Assembly (NCBI RefSeq): GCF_002284575.1 | Contig: NZ_NPKJ01000068.1 | Coordinates: 310,001 to 374,000, forward strand | Length of the DNA: 64,000 nt | Reading direction: 5' to 3' | From: Mesorhizobium temperatum | Lineage (GTDB): Bacteria > Pseudomonadota > Alphaproteobacteria > Rhizobiales > Rhizobiaceae | Shown: piece by piece, positions 44,931 through 53,282 of the stretch | How the letters are laid out: every line of letters starts with the position of its first letter | Position numbering within the stretch: position 1 is the first letter of the stretch | The notes under the pieces: generated by a model | The model's input: only the letters and a program-made list of their open reading frames with translations | The model's database searches: none | Told to the model about the DNA's origin: nothing | Made by a program: the position numbers and the translations under genes

Positions 44931-44976
44931 CACAAAGAAAGAAGTGACTTCCATGAACAAGACCAATCCTGGCGTC
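44931..44976 (+). repeat. Duplicated leader and start of the SDR gene (copy 2)
   Basis: Partner of the repeat at 44362 (42 of 46 bases identical). This copy directly precedes the intact SDR gene, with start at 44953 and AAGAAGTG upstream. Confidence 0.8.
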
Positions 44977-45768
44977 GCCCTGGTGACAGGGGCATCCACC
45001 GGCATCGGGCGCGCAACGGCCATTGCTTTGCAAACCGCCGGCTTTCGCGTGTTCGGAACCAGCCGTCGCGCGGTCGCCGAACGATCCGACGGCGTTACCA
45101 TGCTGACCTGCGACGTCACCGACGACGCGTCGGTGGCGAAACTGGTCGATGACGTGTTGGCCGAAGCCGGGCGTATCGACCTGCTCGTCAACAATGCCGG
45201 CATCGGCTTGCTCGGCGGCGCCGAGGAGTCCTCGACAGTCCAGGCTCAGGCGCTGTTCGACGTGAACGTCTTCGGCGTGCTCCGCATGACCAACGCGGTT
45301 CTGCCGACAATGCGCCGTCAAGGAACGGGCAGGATCGTCAATTTGAGTTCGGTATTGGGGTTAATCCCAGCCCCCTATTCCGCGCTCTATGCGTCGACCA
45401 AACATGCCATCGAAGGTTATTCCGAATCGCTCGACCACGAACTGCGCCCTTTCGGAATTCGCGTCGTGTTGGTCGAGCCCGCCTATACCCGGACGTCGTT
45501 TGAGGAAAATCTCGCCAGGCCGGACCAGTTGCTTGAAGTCTATGATGCTGCGCGCGCTGGCATGGATGTGATCCTGCGCAAAGCGATAGAAGCAGGCGAT
45601 GCTCCCGAAATTGTAGCCAGTACGGTGTTGAAAGCAGCGACCGAATCCGTTCCGAAAAGGCGCTACCCGGCGGGAAAAATGGCGCGCCAGGTCAGTTTCC
45701 TGCGCCGTTTCGTCCCGGCATCCGCCTTCGACAAGAGCCTGCGAAAGCAGAACGGGCTGCCGGTCTGA
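44953..45768 (+). CDS. SDR family oxidoreductase
   Basis: A 271-residue short-chain dehydrogenase. Cofactor motif VTGASTGIGR is at residues 11-20, NNAGIG near 80, and the catalytic YASTKHA (Tyr-x3-Lys) with preceding NLSSVLG. Classical SDR, probably NADP-dependent. The ATG at 44953 lies in the leader duplicated upstream. Expression is probably controlled by the divergent HxlR regulator. The C-terminus has RRFVPASAFDKSLRKQ, similar to oxidoreductases near HxlR regulators. Confidence 0.9.
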   Translation: MNKTNPGVALVTGASTGIGRATAIALQTAGFRVFGTSRRAVAERSDGVTMLTCDVTDDASVAKLVDDVLAEAGRIDLLVNNAGIGLLGGAEESSTVQAQALFDVNVFGVLRMTNAVLPTMRRQGTGRIVNLSSVLGLIPAPYSALYASTKHAIEGYSESLDHELRPFGIRVVLVEPAYTRTSFEENLARPDQLLEVYDAARAGMDVILRKAIEAGDAPEIVASTVLKAATESVPKRRYPAGKMARQVSFLRRFVPASAFDKSLRKQNGLPV

Positions 45769-45967
45769 CGTCGACAATGGCGTCCTGCTTCGGTCGAGCC
45801 GGCAGGCCACAGCAGGCTGCTGTCGCTTCGGCAGGCGGCCTTGACGCAACTCGTCGCCCATTGTCGGCTCCGGCGGTGGCAGGACTTGGAATCGGTGGCA
45901 CGAATCCGGATACCTGAAGCCGCATGGCCTCGTCCGCCAAAAACGGCGATTTACAAAATTAGATCAA

Positions 45968-45993
45968 TAGTTTGCGTTTATAAACGGAAACTA
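45968..45993. repeat. 26-bp AT-rich palindrome between convergent genes
   Basis: A near-perfect palindrome with core CGTTTATAAACG, extended by GTTTG to the left and GAAAC to the right, plus TA at each end; only one base pair fails. Flanks carry TAGATCA on both sides (45961 and 45992). It lies 3 bp after the glutamine amidotransferase stop codon. It may be a transcription terminator, an operator, or an attachment-type site. Confidence 0.5.
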
Positions 45994-45995
45994 GA

Positions 45996-46712
45996 TCAGG
46001 ACAGCGCGCGCCTGCCGAAAATCGTCTGCAGGAATTCACCGAGCCAGCGTTTGAGATGCATGTCCCAGATCAGCCGGCCACCGAGATGGTCGCGGCCGGG
46101 CTGCGCGCCGGGCAACTCGAAGCGATGTGCGCCGCGAACGACCCAGCGCTGCATCATCGCCCTGGTCAGTTCGCCATGGAACTGGATGCCCCAGGCATTG
46201 TCGCCATAACGAAAGGCCTGGTTGGGATAGGTTTCGGCCGTCGCCAGCAGTGTCGCGTCCTTCGGCAGCGAGAAGCCCTCGCGGTGAAACTGGTAGACCA
46301 TCTCAGGCCAGTGCATCAGCTTCTTGCCGTCCTCCGTCGCCTTCAGCGGATACCAGCCGATCTCAACCAGCCCCTCGCCATGACCCTCGACCTTGCCGCC
46401 AAGGTGGTTGACCAGCATCTGCGCGCCGAGGCAGATGCCGAGCAACGGCCGGTTCTCCCTGAGCGGAACTTTCAGCCAGTCGGTCTCGCGGCGGACAAAA
46501 TCGTCCTCGTCATTGGCGCTCATCGGTCCGCCGAACACCACGGTTCCGGCGTGACCGTCCAGTGTTTCCGGCAAGGTGTCGCCGAGCGGCGGGCAGCGGA
46601 GATCGAGGTCGAAGCCTTCTTCGATAAGCATGTGGCCGACGCGCCCGGGGCTCGAACTCTCCTGATGCAGCACGATCAGGATTTTTGGTCTCGGCCTCGG
46701 CATGGATGGCAT
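45996..46712 (-). CDS. Class I glutamine amidotransferase
   Basis: A 238-residue GMP-synthase-like GATase. The catalytic triad is complete: Cys94 (GICLGAQ), His179 and Glu181 (IQFHGE). VFGGPMSANDEDD and the oxyanion region fit the family. The partner synthase is unknown; a general glutamine-amidase or peptidase role is possible. Could be considered for the missing gamma-glutamyl hydrolase of the amine cluster, but it lacks the PuuD-type sequence and lies 15 kb away, so no link is claimed. Confidence 0.88.
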   Translation of the reverse strand: MPSMPRPRPKILIVLHQESSSPGRVGHMLIEEGFDLDLRCPPLGDTLPETLDGHAGTVVFGGPMSANDEDDFVRRETDWLKVPLRENRPLLGICLGAQMLVNHLGGKVEGHGEGLVEIGWYPLKATEDGKKLMHWPEMVYQFHREGFSLPKDATLLATAETYPNQAFRYGDNAWGIQFHGELTRAMMQRWVVRGAHRFELPGAQPGRDHLGGRLIWDMHLKRWLGEFLQTIFGRRALS

Positions 46713-46723
46713 CGGGATCCCGT

Positions 46724-47203
46724 CTATTCGTCGCTCGACGTTCCAGTGGCGCCCGGCGCTTCGGCGGCCGCCTTGCGGCGTGCCTCGACGCGGTCGTGGC
46801 GTTCGACGCCGATCAGCTCGGCGACCCGCCAGACGATATTGTCCTCGAGTTCGTGCAATTCACCATCGGCGTAGACGATTTCCCACATCAGGCCGATGAA
46901 GGCTTTTCGCGCGTCTGGATCGAGCTGGCGCTTCAACACGCTGGTGAAGGCGTAGAGGTCGATCGCCTCATTGTCGGCCCGCTCGCCGGCAGCGGCAAGC
47001 GCGTCGAGCTCGTCGCCGCTGATCGAATAGCTTTCCGCCAGCACCGCCTTGAACCGCTCCCATTCGGCATCCTGACGCACGCCGTCGGCACTCATCACAT
47101 GGTAGAGAAGGGCGGATGCGGCAACGCGCGGATCATCGGCGTTGTTGCGGGCGCTGCCAGCTGCCGGCAGGTCCTTCAGAAACGACAGAACGCGTTCGAA
47201 CAT
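46724..47203 (-). CDS. TerB family protein
   Basis: A 159-residue protein with a TerB-like helical core (residues about 25-135: VAASALLYHVMSADGVRQDAEWERFKAVL, FIGLMWEIVYADGELHELEDNIVWRVAELIGV). Acidic side chains matching the TerB metal-binding site (ADG, EDN) are visible. The start at 47203 is chosen with GGAAGT upstream; 47221 is also open. TerB proteins occur in tellurite and stress-response loci and in housekeeping membrane contexts. It converges on no gene: the HemY-like gene lies upstream on the same strand, 27 bp away. Confidence 0.8.
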   Translation of the reverse strand: MFERVLSFLKDLPAAGSARNNADDPRVAASALLYHVMSADGVRQDAEWERFKAVLAESYSISGDELDALAAAGERADNEAIDLYAFTSVLKRQLDPDARKAFIGLMWEIVYADGELHELEDNIVWRVAELIGVERHDRVEARRKAAAEAPGATGTSSDE

Positions 47204-47248
47204 GTGATTCTTACTTCCCATCGGCCAAAACTATCAAGCTCAGCCAAA

Positions 47249-48829
47249 TCAGAACAATCGAAATTTGCGTGGTGATTTTTGGTCTTCGTCATCCGGATCG
47301 ACGCCGGGGTCGTCGGGCAGCCGGGCCAGTTCCTCCGCCGGTTCGACAGCTTCGGCATCCGGCGCGGTGACCGGCGTAACATCGTCTTCGCCGCTTTCCG
47401 ATGCCGTCGCGGTGGTCGGTTTTTCGGACGAACCAGCGGGGTTCAGCTCGATCACATTTTCCTTTGCCGGCTTTATGGGCGCCGCAATGGTCGGCACCGC
47501 GACGTCCGGCGCGTCCTCGTCACTGTCGATGAGCGGGCCGAGCCGCTCCATCGGCGCCCGCCACTCGAAGGCGTCGAGCCTGCCGGTGATCGGCGACACC
47601 GGCGCCCAGCGTTCGGAGACGACGCCATCGGCAACCCAGGCCGGATCGCGCGGTGCACGCACTGCCTTGGACAAAAGCTGCCGCACCTTGCCCTGATCGC
47701 CGGTCTCGGCCTCCTCGATGTCGGCCAGAAGCAGATAGGCGCCTTCGCGGCGATCCATGCGAATGGCTGCCTCGGCCTCCTGGCGGGCGGTTGAAAAGTC
47801 CTGCGCGTCGAGCGCGGCGCGCGCCACCGCCAGCGAGGATTCGGCGTGGTTCTTCTTCATCTCCTGCAGCTTCTTCGCCCGGTTCAGGCGGTCGAGCACG
47901 GCATCGCCCGGCCGGGCGTGTGTGTAAAGCTCGGCGATCTCCGGATGCGGCTCGGCTTTCCACGCCGCTTCGAGTATCTTCGCGCCCTTGCGCACGTCGT
48001 TCTGCCTGAACAGCAGTTTAGCTGCGACGACCGCCGCCGGGGCAAAATCCGGCCGCAGCCGGTTGGCCTCGAGAGCAGCGGTTTTGGCGGCATTGGGATC
48101 GCTGTCGATCAGCGACTGCGCCTTTGCGGTGAGCAGCACGGCGCGACGCCGGTTGGCGGCGTCGCGCTCGATCTGGCGCGTCGATTTCTGCGCGTCGACC
48201 AGTTTCAGCGCGCCGTCCCAGTCGCCGCGCCCGGTCAGGTCTTCCAGCGTCGATTCGGCGGCCCAGGCCAGTTGCGGCGCCATCACCGCGGCACGGCCGG
48301 CATAGTGCCGCGCCGCGTTGCGATCACCGAGGCGCTCAGCCTCGAGATAAAGCCCGCGCAGGCCGAGCAGCCGCATTTCCGGATCATCGAGCATGGTCTC
48401 GAACTTTTCGCGCGCACCCTCGTGGTCGCCTTCCAGCAACGAAGCTTGCGCCCCCAGCAGATGGATCAGCGGCTCCTGGTCGGAGCGGATCAGCTTTGCC
48501 GCTTCCTTGGTCTTCTTGCGGGCGAGCGCTCCGTCACCGGCGCCGGCGGCGATCATGCCGGTCGACAGTGCCTGATAGCCACGATCGCGACGGCGCACGC
48601 GGAAATAACGCGAGATGGTGTAGGGACTGTTCCACAGCGCCTTGAGCAGCCACCAGACGATCATCACCGCGGCAACCGCGGCGACAACCGCCACCGCCGC
48701 CACCATCAGGCTGACCTGGTACTGATAGCCGCTGAAGGTGACGACCATCTCGCCCGGCCGGTCGGCCAACCAGCCGAAACCCAGGGCGAGCGCGAAAACG
48801 ACGGCGAGGAAAAGCAGAATGCGAATCAT
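47249..48829 (-). CDS. HemY-like TPR membrane protein
   Basis: A 526-residue protein with two N-terminal spans (about residues 2-20 and 41-66), then a TPR-rich domain (ALARKKTKEAAKLI, PEMRLLGLRGLYLEAERLGDRNAARHYAGRA). The C-terminus is acidic and low-complexity. This is the HemY/YggM-type protein encoded with hemD and hemC in many proteobacteria; it is not an oxidase despite its name. The role may be in heme metabolism or membrane organisation. Confidence 0.85.
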   Translation of the reverse strand: MIRILLFLAVVFALALGFGWLADRPGEMVVTFSGYQYQVSLMVAAVAVVAAVAAVMIVWWLLKALWNSPYTISRYFRVRRRDRGYQALSTGMIAAGAGDGALARKKTKEAAKLIRSDQEPLIHLLGAQASLLEGDHEGAREKFETMLDDPEMRLLGLRGLYLEAERLGDRNAARHYAGRAAVMAPQLAWAAESTLEDLTGRGDWDGALKLVDAQKSTRQIERDAANRRRAVLLTAKAQSLIDSDPNAAKTAALEANRLRPDFAPAAVVAAKLLFRQNDVRKGAKILEAAWKAEPHPEIAELYTHARPGDAVLDRLNRAKKLQEMKKNHAESSLAVARAALDAQDFSTARQEAEAAIRMDRREGAYLLLADIEEAETGDQGKVRQLLSKAVRAPRDPAWVADGVVSERWAPVSPITGRLDAFEWRAPMERLGPLIDSDEDAPDVAVPTIAAPIKPAKENVIELNPAGSSEKPTTATASESGEDDVTPVTAPDAEAVEPAEELARLPDDPGVDPDDEDQKSPRKFRLF

Positions 48830-48839
48830 CGGGTTTCCC

Positions 48840-50354
48840 TCACGCCTTCATCGCACCTGATATCAGCGCGTCGACCTGCTTCTCAACCTCGATTCGCGCC
48901 TTCAATCTGCCGGCGAAATCGGCGCCGGCAGCCTTCACCGCCTCGGGCAGCCTATCGTATTCGTTGAGCGCCTTGGCGTAGTCGCCCTGGTTGACCGCCA
49001 CCTCCATGCGGGCGACGGTTTCCGGTGCCCCGGCGCCTTCGACGGCACCGATCGGCCTGACCTTGACCAGCGATTCGGCGCTCGACAGCAGGCTTTGCAG
49101 GAAGCCGGCATTCTGGTCGACGGGCTCGGACGCAGCGACCATGGCATTGGCGGCGGCAGGCATTTCGGCGGCGATCTCCGCACGGGTCGGAACGCCCTTT
49201 TCGGCGTAGGCACGTAAGCCTGCGATCTCAGGTGCATCCGGTGAAATCGCCGCAAAGGTTTCGAGTTCAGCAGCGAATGGCGCACCGCGGTCGAGGGCAG
49301 CCTTCAGCGCCGAAGCGGCGATGGCGAGCGCAACCTTCGGCTGCCCTGCCTGTGCCTCGACCTTGCCGGAAAGCTGCGCCACCGACTGTTCCAGCGCCGC
49401 AAGCCGGCGGTCCTGCGCCGTCGCCGTCTCACCCGCGGATTTCACCGCCGCGTCGAGCCCGGCCAGCTTTTCGTTGAGCGGCCCGAGATCGACCGGCGCC
49501 GTATTGCCGGCTTGGCCAAGGGCAGCGACCGCCGTCTCGATCTGCCTGACCTTGTCGCCAAGCGCTGCAAGCCCGGCAGTGTCGCCTGCGCCGCCCTGCT
49601 CGACCGCCGATTTCAGCGCCGCGACATCCGTCTTGACCTGATCCAGCGCCGACGACAGCCCGTCCACCTTGGCCGACGCATCATTGTTGCCGGCTGTGTC
49701 CTTGAGCCCGGCGATCTCGCTCTTCAGCGAAGCGATTTCGCCATTGATGCTATCGAGCGACACGCCGCCCGAGGAGACATCGCCAGCCCCTGGCGCGCCG
49801 AGCAGGCCCGCAAACTGCAGCCCTCCGGCGGCAGCGAGCGCGATGACGCCGCCGATAATGCCGGCAGCGATGCCGTTGATGCCGCCACGCTTCGGCTGCG
49901 CTGCCATGCCTTCATACCCTGTCTGGGTTTCTTTCGGCGCTTCATCGGTCCCGCCGCTGGTCCCCGTCCCGCTGGCCCCTCTCCCACTGGCTTTGGCGGA
50001 TGCGTCGTCGAAGTCGTAGTCGAAGGCCCGGTTCGCTGATGCCTCCGAGCCGGCCGGATAGGTCGGTTTGGGTCCTTCGGCACCTTTGGCGCCGCCCTCT
50101 GCCGGCTCTTCCGAGCCGGCCGGCGGGGCCGCGTCGGCATGTTCCCACGGCTCGATGTCGGTCTGATCGGCATGCACGGGTTCTTCAGGCGCTTCCGGCT
50201 GCGACGCGTTTGCCGCTTCCTCCGCCTTCGCCTCGTCGGTCCGCCCGTTGGCGGCATCCTCGTCGGCAACGCGCGAGACAGCGCCGGGTTCGAGCTCGAT
50301 GGTCACCGGCTCGCGACGGCTTTTCGAATGCCGCATCTTCGGCGTCTTGACCAT
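48840..50354 (-). CDS. Mitofilin-like membrane protein, COG4223
   Basis: A 504-residue protein. The N-terminal 150 residues are low-complexity, acidic and Pro/Glu-rich (EEPVHADQTDIEPW, EEPAEGGAKGAEGP). One span follows (GGINGIAAGIIGGVIALAAAGGLQF), then a coiled-coil region (INGEIASLKSEIAGLKDTAG, ALDQVKTDVAALKSAVEQ) and a C-terminal domain resembling Mic60/mitofilin (ASALKAALDRGAPFAAELETFAAI, ARMEVAVNQGDYAKALNEYDRL). It is the alphaproteobacterial mitofilin homologue. The start at 50354 is preferred over 50369. It lies upstream of the HemY-like gene, 11 bp apart. Confidence 0.85.
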   Translation of the reverse strand: MVKTPKMRHSKSRREPVTIELEPGAVSRVADEDAANGRTDEAKAEEAANASQPEAPEEPVHADQTDIEPWEHADAAPPAGSEEPAEGGAKGAEGPKPTYPAGSEASANRAFDYDFDDASAKASGRGASGTGTSGGTDEAPKETQTGYEGMAAQPKRGGINGIAAGIIGGVIALAAAGGLQFAGLLGAPGAGDVSSGGVSLDSINGEIASLKSEIAGLKDTAGNNDASAKVDGLSSALDQVKTDVAALKSAVEQGGAGDTAGLAALGDKVRQIETAVAALGQAGNTAPVDLGPLNEKLAGLDAAVKSAGETATAQDRRLAALEQSVAQLSGKVEAQAGQPKVALAIAASALKAALDRGAPFAAELETFAAISPDAPEIAGLRAYAEKGVPTRAEIAAEMPAAANAMVAASEPVDQNAGFLQSLLSSAESLVKVRPIGAVEGAGAPETVARMEVAVNQGDYAKALNEYDRLPEAVKAAGADFAGRLKARIEVEKQVDALISGAMKA

Positions 50355-50446
50355 GCTTAGGCTCCGCAAAATTCGCTTCTGGATGGTTCAGAAAGGGTCT
50401 AGCACATCACCAAGCGGTGAAAAGGGGGCGGCGTGATGACACGGGG

Positions 50447-51163
50447 TCAACGCCACGTCCGCAAAAGCTCCAGCAGTGCCTCCTCGCTGGGCTCCGGCGC
50501 AACGCGGAGCTTTTCTGAGGCGACAGTTTCCAAGGCTGCGGCAATACGTCCGGACAGCGCGAAAAACCATGTCCCTTCAAAAAGATCGCGCAGCGCCGGC
50601 CGTTCGGTCAGGGCCTGCATCGCTGCCGCCGGCTTGGCCGAAAAGAGCAGCACCGCTTCAACCGGCTGGCCGGACAGGCGCGCAAGGATTGCAGCGTCCG
50701 AATAGCTTGGCGCAACGGTGTCGTAGGTCTCGATGGCGCGGACGTGGACACAAGCGGCCTTCAGCCGCGCCTCGAACGCCGGAAACCGCACGCGTCCGCA
50801 CAGATAGATGATCGTCTTTGCCATGAAGCCGCCGGCAAGCGCATCGGCCAGCGCCTCGGCATCGCCGGGGCCTTCGCTGACGGACAGGAATCCCGCCGTG
50901 CGGGCCGATTCCGCTGTCCGTCTGCCGACTGCATGGCACGGCAAAGCGGCGAGCGCCGCGATGATTTCCTTCGGCGCATGGCGCACAGCATTGGCGCTGG
51001 TGACCGCAACGGCGGCGGCATTGTATGCGACCCCGTCCGCATCGACCGGCAGAGCCACCGTTTCGGTCAATGGCAGCAGGATCGGCTGAAAGCCCTGATC
51101 TCGCAGCCGCTGTGCCGTGCGCGAGGCGCCCGGTTCCGGCCTCGTCACCAGGACGCGAACCAT
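50447..51163 (-). CDS. hemD: Uroporphyrinogen-III synthase
   Basis: A 238-residue HemD-type protein: N-terminal RVLVTRPEPGASRTAQRL, the central AVAVTSANAVRH, the second-domain ALFALSGRIAAALE-type segment near 212, and AILARLSGQPVEAVLLFSAKPAAAM. It converts hydroxymethylbilane to uroporphyrinogen III. Its ATG lies 1 bp after the hemC stop codon. The family is poorly conserved, but position after hemC makes the call strong. Confidence 0.9.
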   Translation of the reverse strand: MVRVLVTRPEPGASRTAQRLRDQGFQPILLPLTETVALPVDADGVAYNAAAVAVTSANAVRHAPKEIIAALAALPCHAVGRRTAESARTAGFLSVSEGPGDAEALADALAGGFMAKTIIYLCGRVRFPAFEARLKAACVHVRAIETYDTVAPSYSDAAILARLSGQPVEAVLLFSAKPAAAMQALTERPALRDLFEGTWFFALSGRIAAALETVASEKLRVAPEPSEEALLELLRTWR

Positions 51164-51164
51164 G

Positions 51165-52091
51165 TCAGGCCCAGCCGTCGAAGAATTTTTCGCCGGCCCT
51201 GGCCCGCACGGTCCTGGCGGCGTCCTCGCCGATGCGGGCGGCATCCTGCGCAGGGCCTTCCGCTTTGACCTCATGGGATTGCGTGCCGTCCGGCGAGATG
51301 ATCAGCCCGGCGAAGAAAACCGTTCCGCCCGATATCGTCGCATGGCCGGCGATTGGGGTGCGGCACGACCCGTCGAGCGCCGCAAGGAAGGCGCGCTCGC
51401 AGGCCAGCGCCTGTCCGGTCGGCACGTCGTGGATTGCCGTCAGCATCCTTTCCACATCGAGGTCACCGACGCGGCTTTCGATGCAGATCGCGCCTTGCCC
51501 CGGCGCCGGCGGAAAGCTGTCGAGCGGCATCAGGTCGGTGATGACATTCTCGAGCCCGAGCCGCTTCAGCCCGGCATAGGCGAGGATGGTGCCGTCGGCG
51601 ACGCCCTCGTCGAGCTTGCGCAGCCGCGTCTGCACATTGCCGCGAAACATCACCACCTCGAGGTCCGGCCGCATCCGCCGGATCAGAGCCTGGCGCCTGA
51701 GCGACGACGAGCCGACCTTCGCGCCGTGCGGCAATCCGGCGATCGTTTTCGCCGCCTTGCCGACGAAAGCGTCGCGCGCATCCTCGCGCGGCAGGAAGGC
51801 GGCTAGTTCCAGCCCGTCCGGCAACACCGTCGGCATGTCCTTCGACGAATGCACGGCGATGTCGATGCGGCGCGCCAGCAGCGCTTCCTCGATCTCTTTG
51901 GTGAACAGGCCCTTGCCGCCGGCTTCCGCCAGCGGCCGGTCCTGGATGCGGTCGCCGCTGGTCGAGATGACGACCACTTCGAACGCCTCAACCGGCATGC
52001 CGTGCGCCGCCATCAGCCGCGCCTGCGTTTCATGCGCCTGCGCCAGCGCCAGCGGGCTGCCGCGTGTTCCGATTTTCAAGGTTGTTTGCAT
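51165..52091 (-). CDS. hemC: Hydroxymethylbilane synthase
   Basis: A 308-residue porphobilinogen deaminase. Family motifs: GTRGSPLALAQA at the N-terminus, GSSSLRRQALIRRMRPDLEV near 128-147, FRGNVQTRLRKLDEG, and the dipyrromethane cofactor Cys in LDGSCRTPIAGHA near residue 245. Heads the hemC-hemD operon, divergent from tsaD with a 102-bp gap containing a perfect hairpin. Confidence 0.95.
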   Translation of the reverse strand: MQTTLKIGTRGSPLALAQAHETQARLMAAHGMPVEAFEVVVISTSGDRIQDRPLAEAGGKGLFTKEIEEALLARRIDIAVHSSKDMPTVLPDGLELAAFLPREDARDAFVGKAAKTIAGLPHGAKVGSSSLRRQALIRRMRPDLEVVMFRGNVQTRLRKLDEGVADGTILAYAGLKRLGLENVITDLMPLDSFPPAPGQGAICIESRVGDLDVERMLTAIHDVPTGQALACERAFLAALDGSCRTPIAGHATISGGTVFFAGLIISPDGTQSHEVKAEGPAQDAARIGEDAARTVRARAGEKFFDGWA

Positions 52092-52133
52092 GGCGCGCCG
52101 TCCGTGATAACCCCCGGCAGATTGAGGCCGTTT

Positions 52134-52167
52134 AACCAGCCTTTCTCCTAACGGGGAAAGGCTGGTT
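52134..52167. other. Perfect hairpin between hemC and tsaD
   Basis: 12-bp perfect stem AACCAGCCTTTC / GAAAGGCTGGTT with a 10-base loop, in the 102-bp region between the divergent hemC and tsaD genes, 27 bp upstream of tsaD. It could be an operator palindrome or leader structure; as a terminator it lacks a U-run. Confidence 0.55.
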
Positions 52168-52193
52168 GCACAATCTCTAGGGATGGCGACGAA

Positions 52194-53282
52194 TTGATCC
52201 GCGTTCTGGGCATTGAGACGAGTTGCGACGAGACCGCCGCCAGCGTGGTAGCGCTGGACGCCGGCGGCGCACCCAAAATCCTGTCAGATATCGTGCTCAG
52301 CCAGATCGAGGAGCATGCCGCCTTTGGCGGCGTCGTGCCGGAAATCGCCGCACGCGCCCATGTCGAGGCGCTGGACGGCATCATCGAGGCAGCGCTCGCC
52401 GATTCAGGCGTCGATCTCGCCGACATCGACGCGATTGCTGCGACCGCCGGCCCCGGCCTGGTCGGCGGGCTGATCGTCGGGCTGATGACGGCGAAAGCCA
52501 TTGCCGCGGCCGCAAACAAGCCGCTGATCGCCATCAACCACCTCGAGGGCCATGCGCTGACCGCGCGGCTGACCGACGGGCTCGACTTTCCCTACCTGTT
52601 GCTGCTGGTTTCCGGCGGCCACACGCAGATCGTCGCGGTGCGCGACGTCGGCGACTACCAGCGCTGGGCGACAACCATCGACGATGCGCTCGGCGAAGCC
52701 TTCGACAAGACGGCCAAGATGCTCGGCCTGCCCTATCCCGGTGGACCGAATGTCGAGAAGGCGGCGGCGACCGGCGACGCCACGCGCTTCGCCTTCCCGC
52801 GGCCAATGAAAGGCTCGGCGCAGCCCGATTTCTCCTTTTCCGGACTGAAGACCGCCGTGCGCCAGGAGGCGACGGCCATTGCTCCATTGAGCGACCAGGA
52901 CGTCGCCGACATCTGCGCCTCGTTTCAGGCGGCGGTGGCGGATGCGCTGGACGATCGTGTTTCGAGGGCTCTGAACCGATTCCGTCAGGAGTTTCCAGGC
53001 GAATTGCAGCCAGCGCTCGTTGTCGCCGGCGGCGTCGCCGCCAACCGGACGATCAAGACGACGCTGGAAGGCCGGTGCGAGAAAGCCGGCTTTGCTTTCG
53101 TCGCGCCGCCGCTCAAACTCTGCACCGACAATGCCGCGATGATCGCCTGGGCCGGCATCGAACGGCTGCGCGCCGGCATATCAGGTGAGAACGCCGCCGA
53201 TTTCGTGCCGCGCTCGCGCTGGCCGCTGGACAGCATCTCTGCCCCGATGGTCGGCTCGGGCCGGCGCGGGGCCAAGGCATGA
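52194..53282 (+). CDS. tsaD: tRNA threonylcarbamoyladenosine synthase subunit TsaD
   Basis: A 362-residue Kae1/TsaD-family protein. GIETSCDETAASVV at the start, His110- and His114-type INHLEGHALTARL near 109-121, SGGHTQIV and FSFSGLKTAV fit. Part of the TsaBDE complex making t6A in ANN-decoding tRNAs. The start is a TTG at 52194 with AGGGATGG upstream; no ATG is in frame nearby. It overlaps gpsA by 4 bp, forming a conserved alphaproteobacterial pair. Confidence 0.94.
   Translation: MIRVLGIETSCDETAASVVALDAGGAPKILSDIVLSQIEEHAAFGGVVPEIAARAHVEALDGIIEAALADSGVDLADIDAIAATAGPGLVGGLIVGLMTAKAIAAAANKPLIAINHLEGHALTARLTDGLDFPYLLLLVSGGHTQIVAVRDVGDYQRWATTIDDALGEAFDKTAKMLGLPYPGGPNVEKAAATGDATRFAFPRPMKGSAQPDFSFSGLKTAVRQEATAIAPLSDQDVADICASFQAAVADALDDRVSRALNRFRQEFPGELQPALVVAGGVAANRTIKTTLEGRCEKAGFAFVAPPLKLCTDNAAMIAWAGIERLRAGISGENAADFVPRSRWPLDSISAPMVGSGRRGAKA

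Noticed and set aside
45996..46712. The missing gamma-glutamyl hydrolase (PuuD) of the amine cluster
   Set aside because: It is a class I GATase of the GMP-synthase-like kind, 15 kb away on the other side of unrelated operons, and shows no PuuD-specific sequence.
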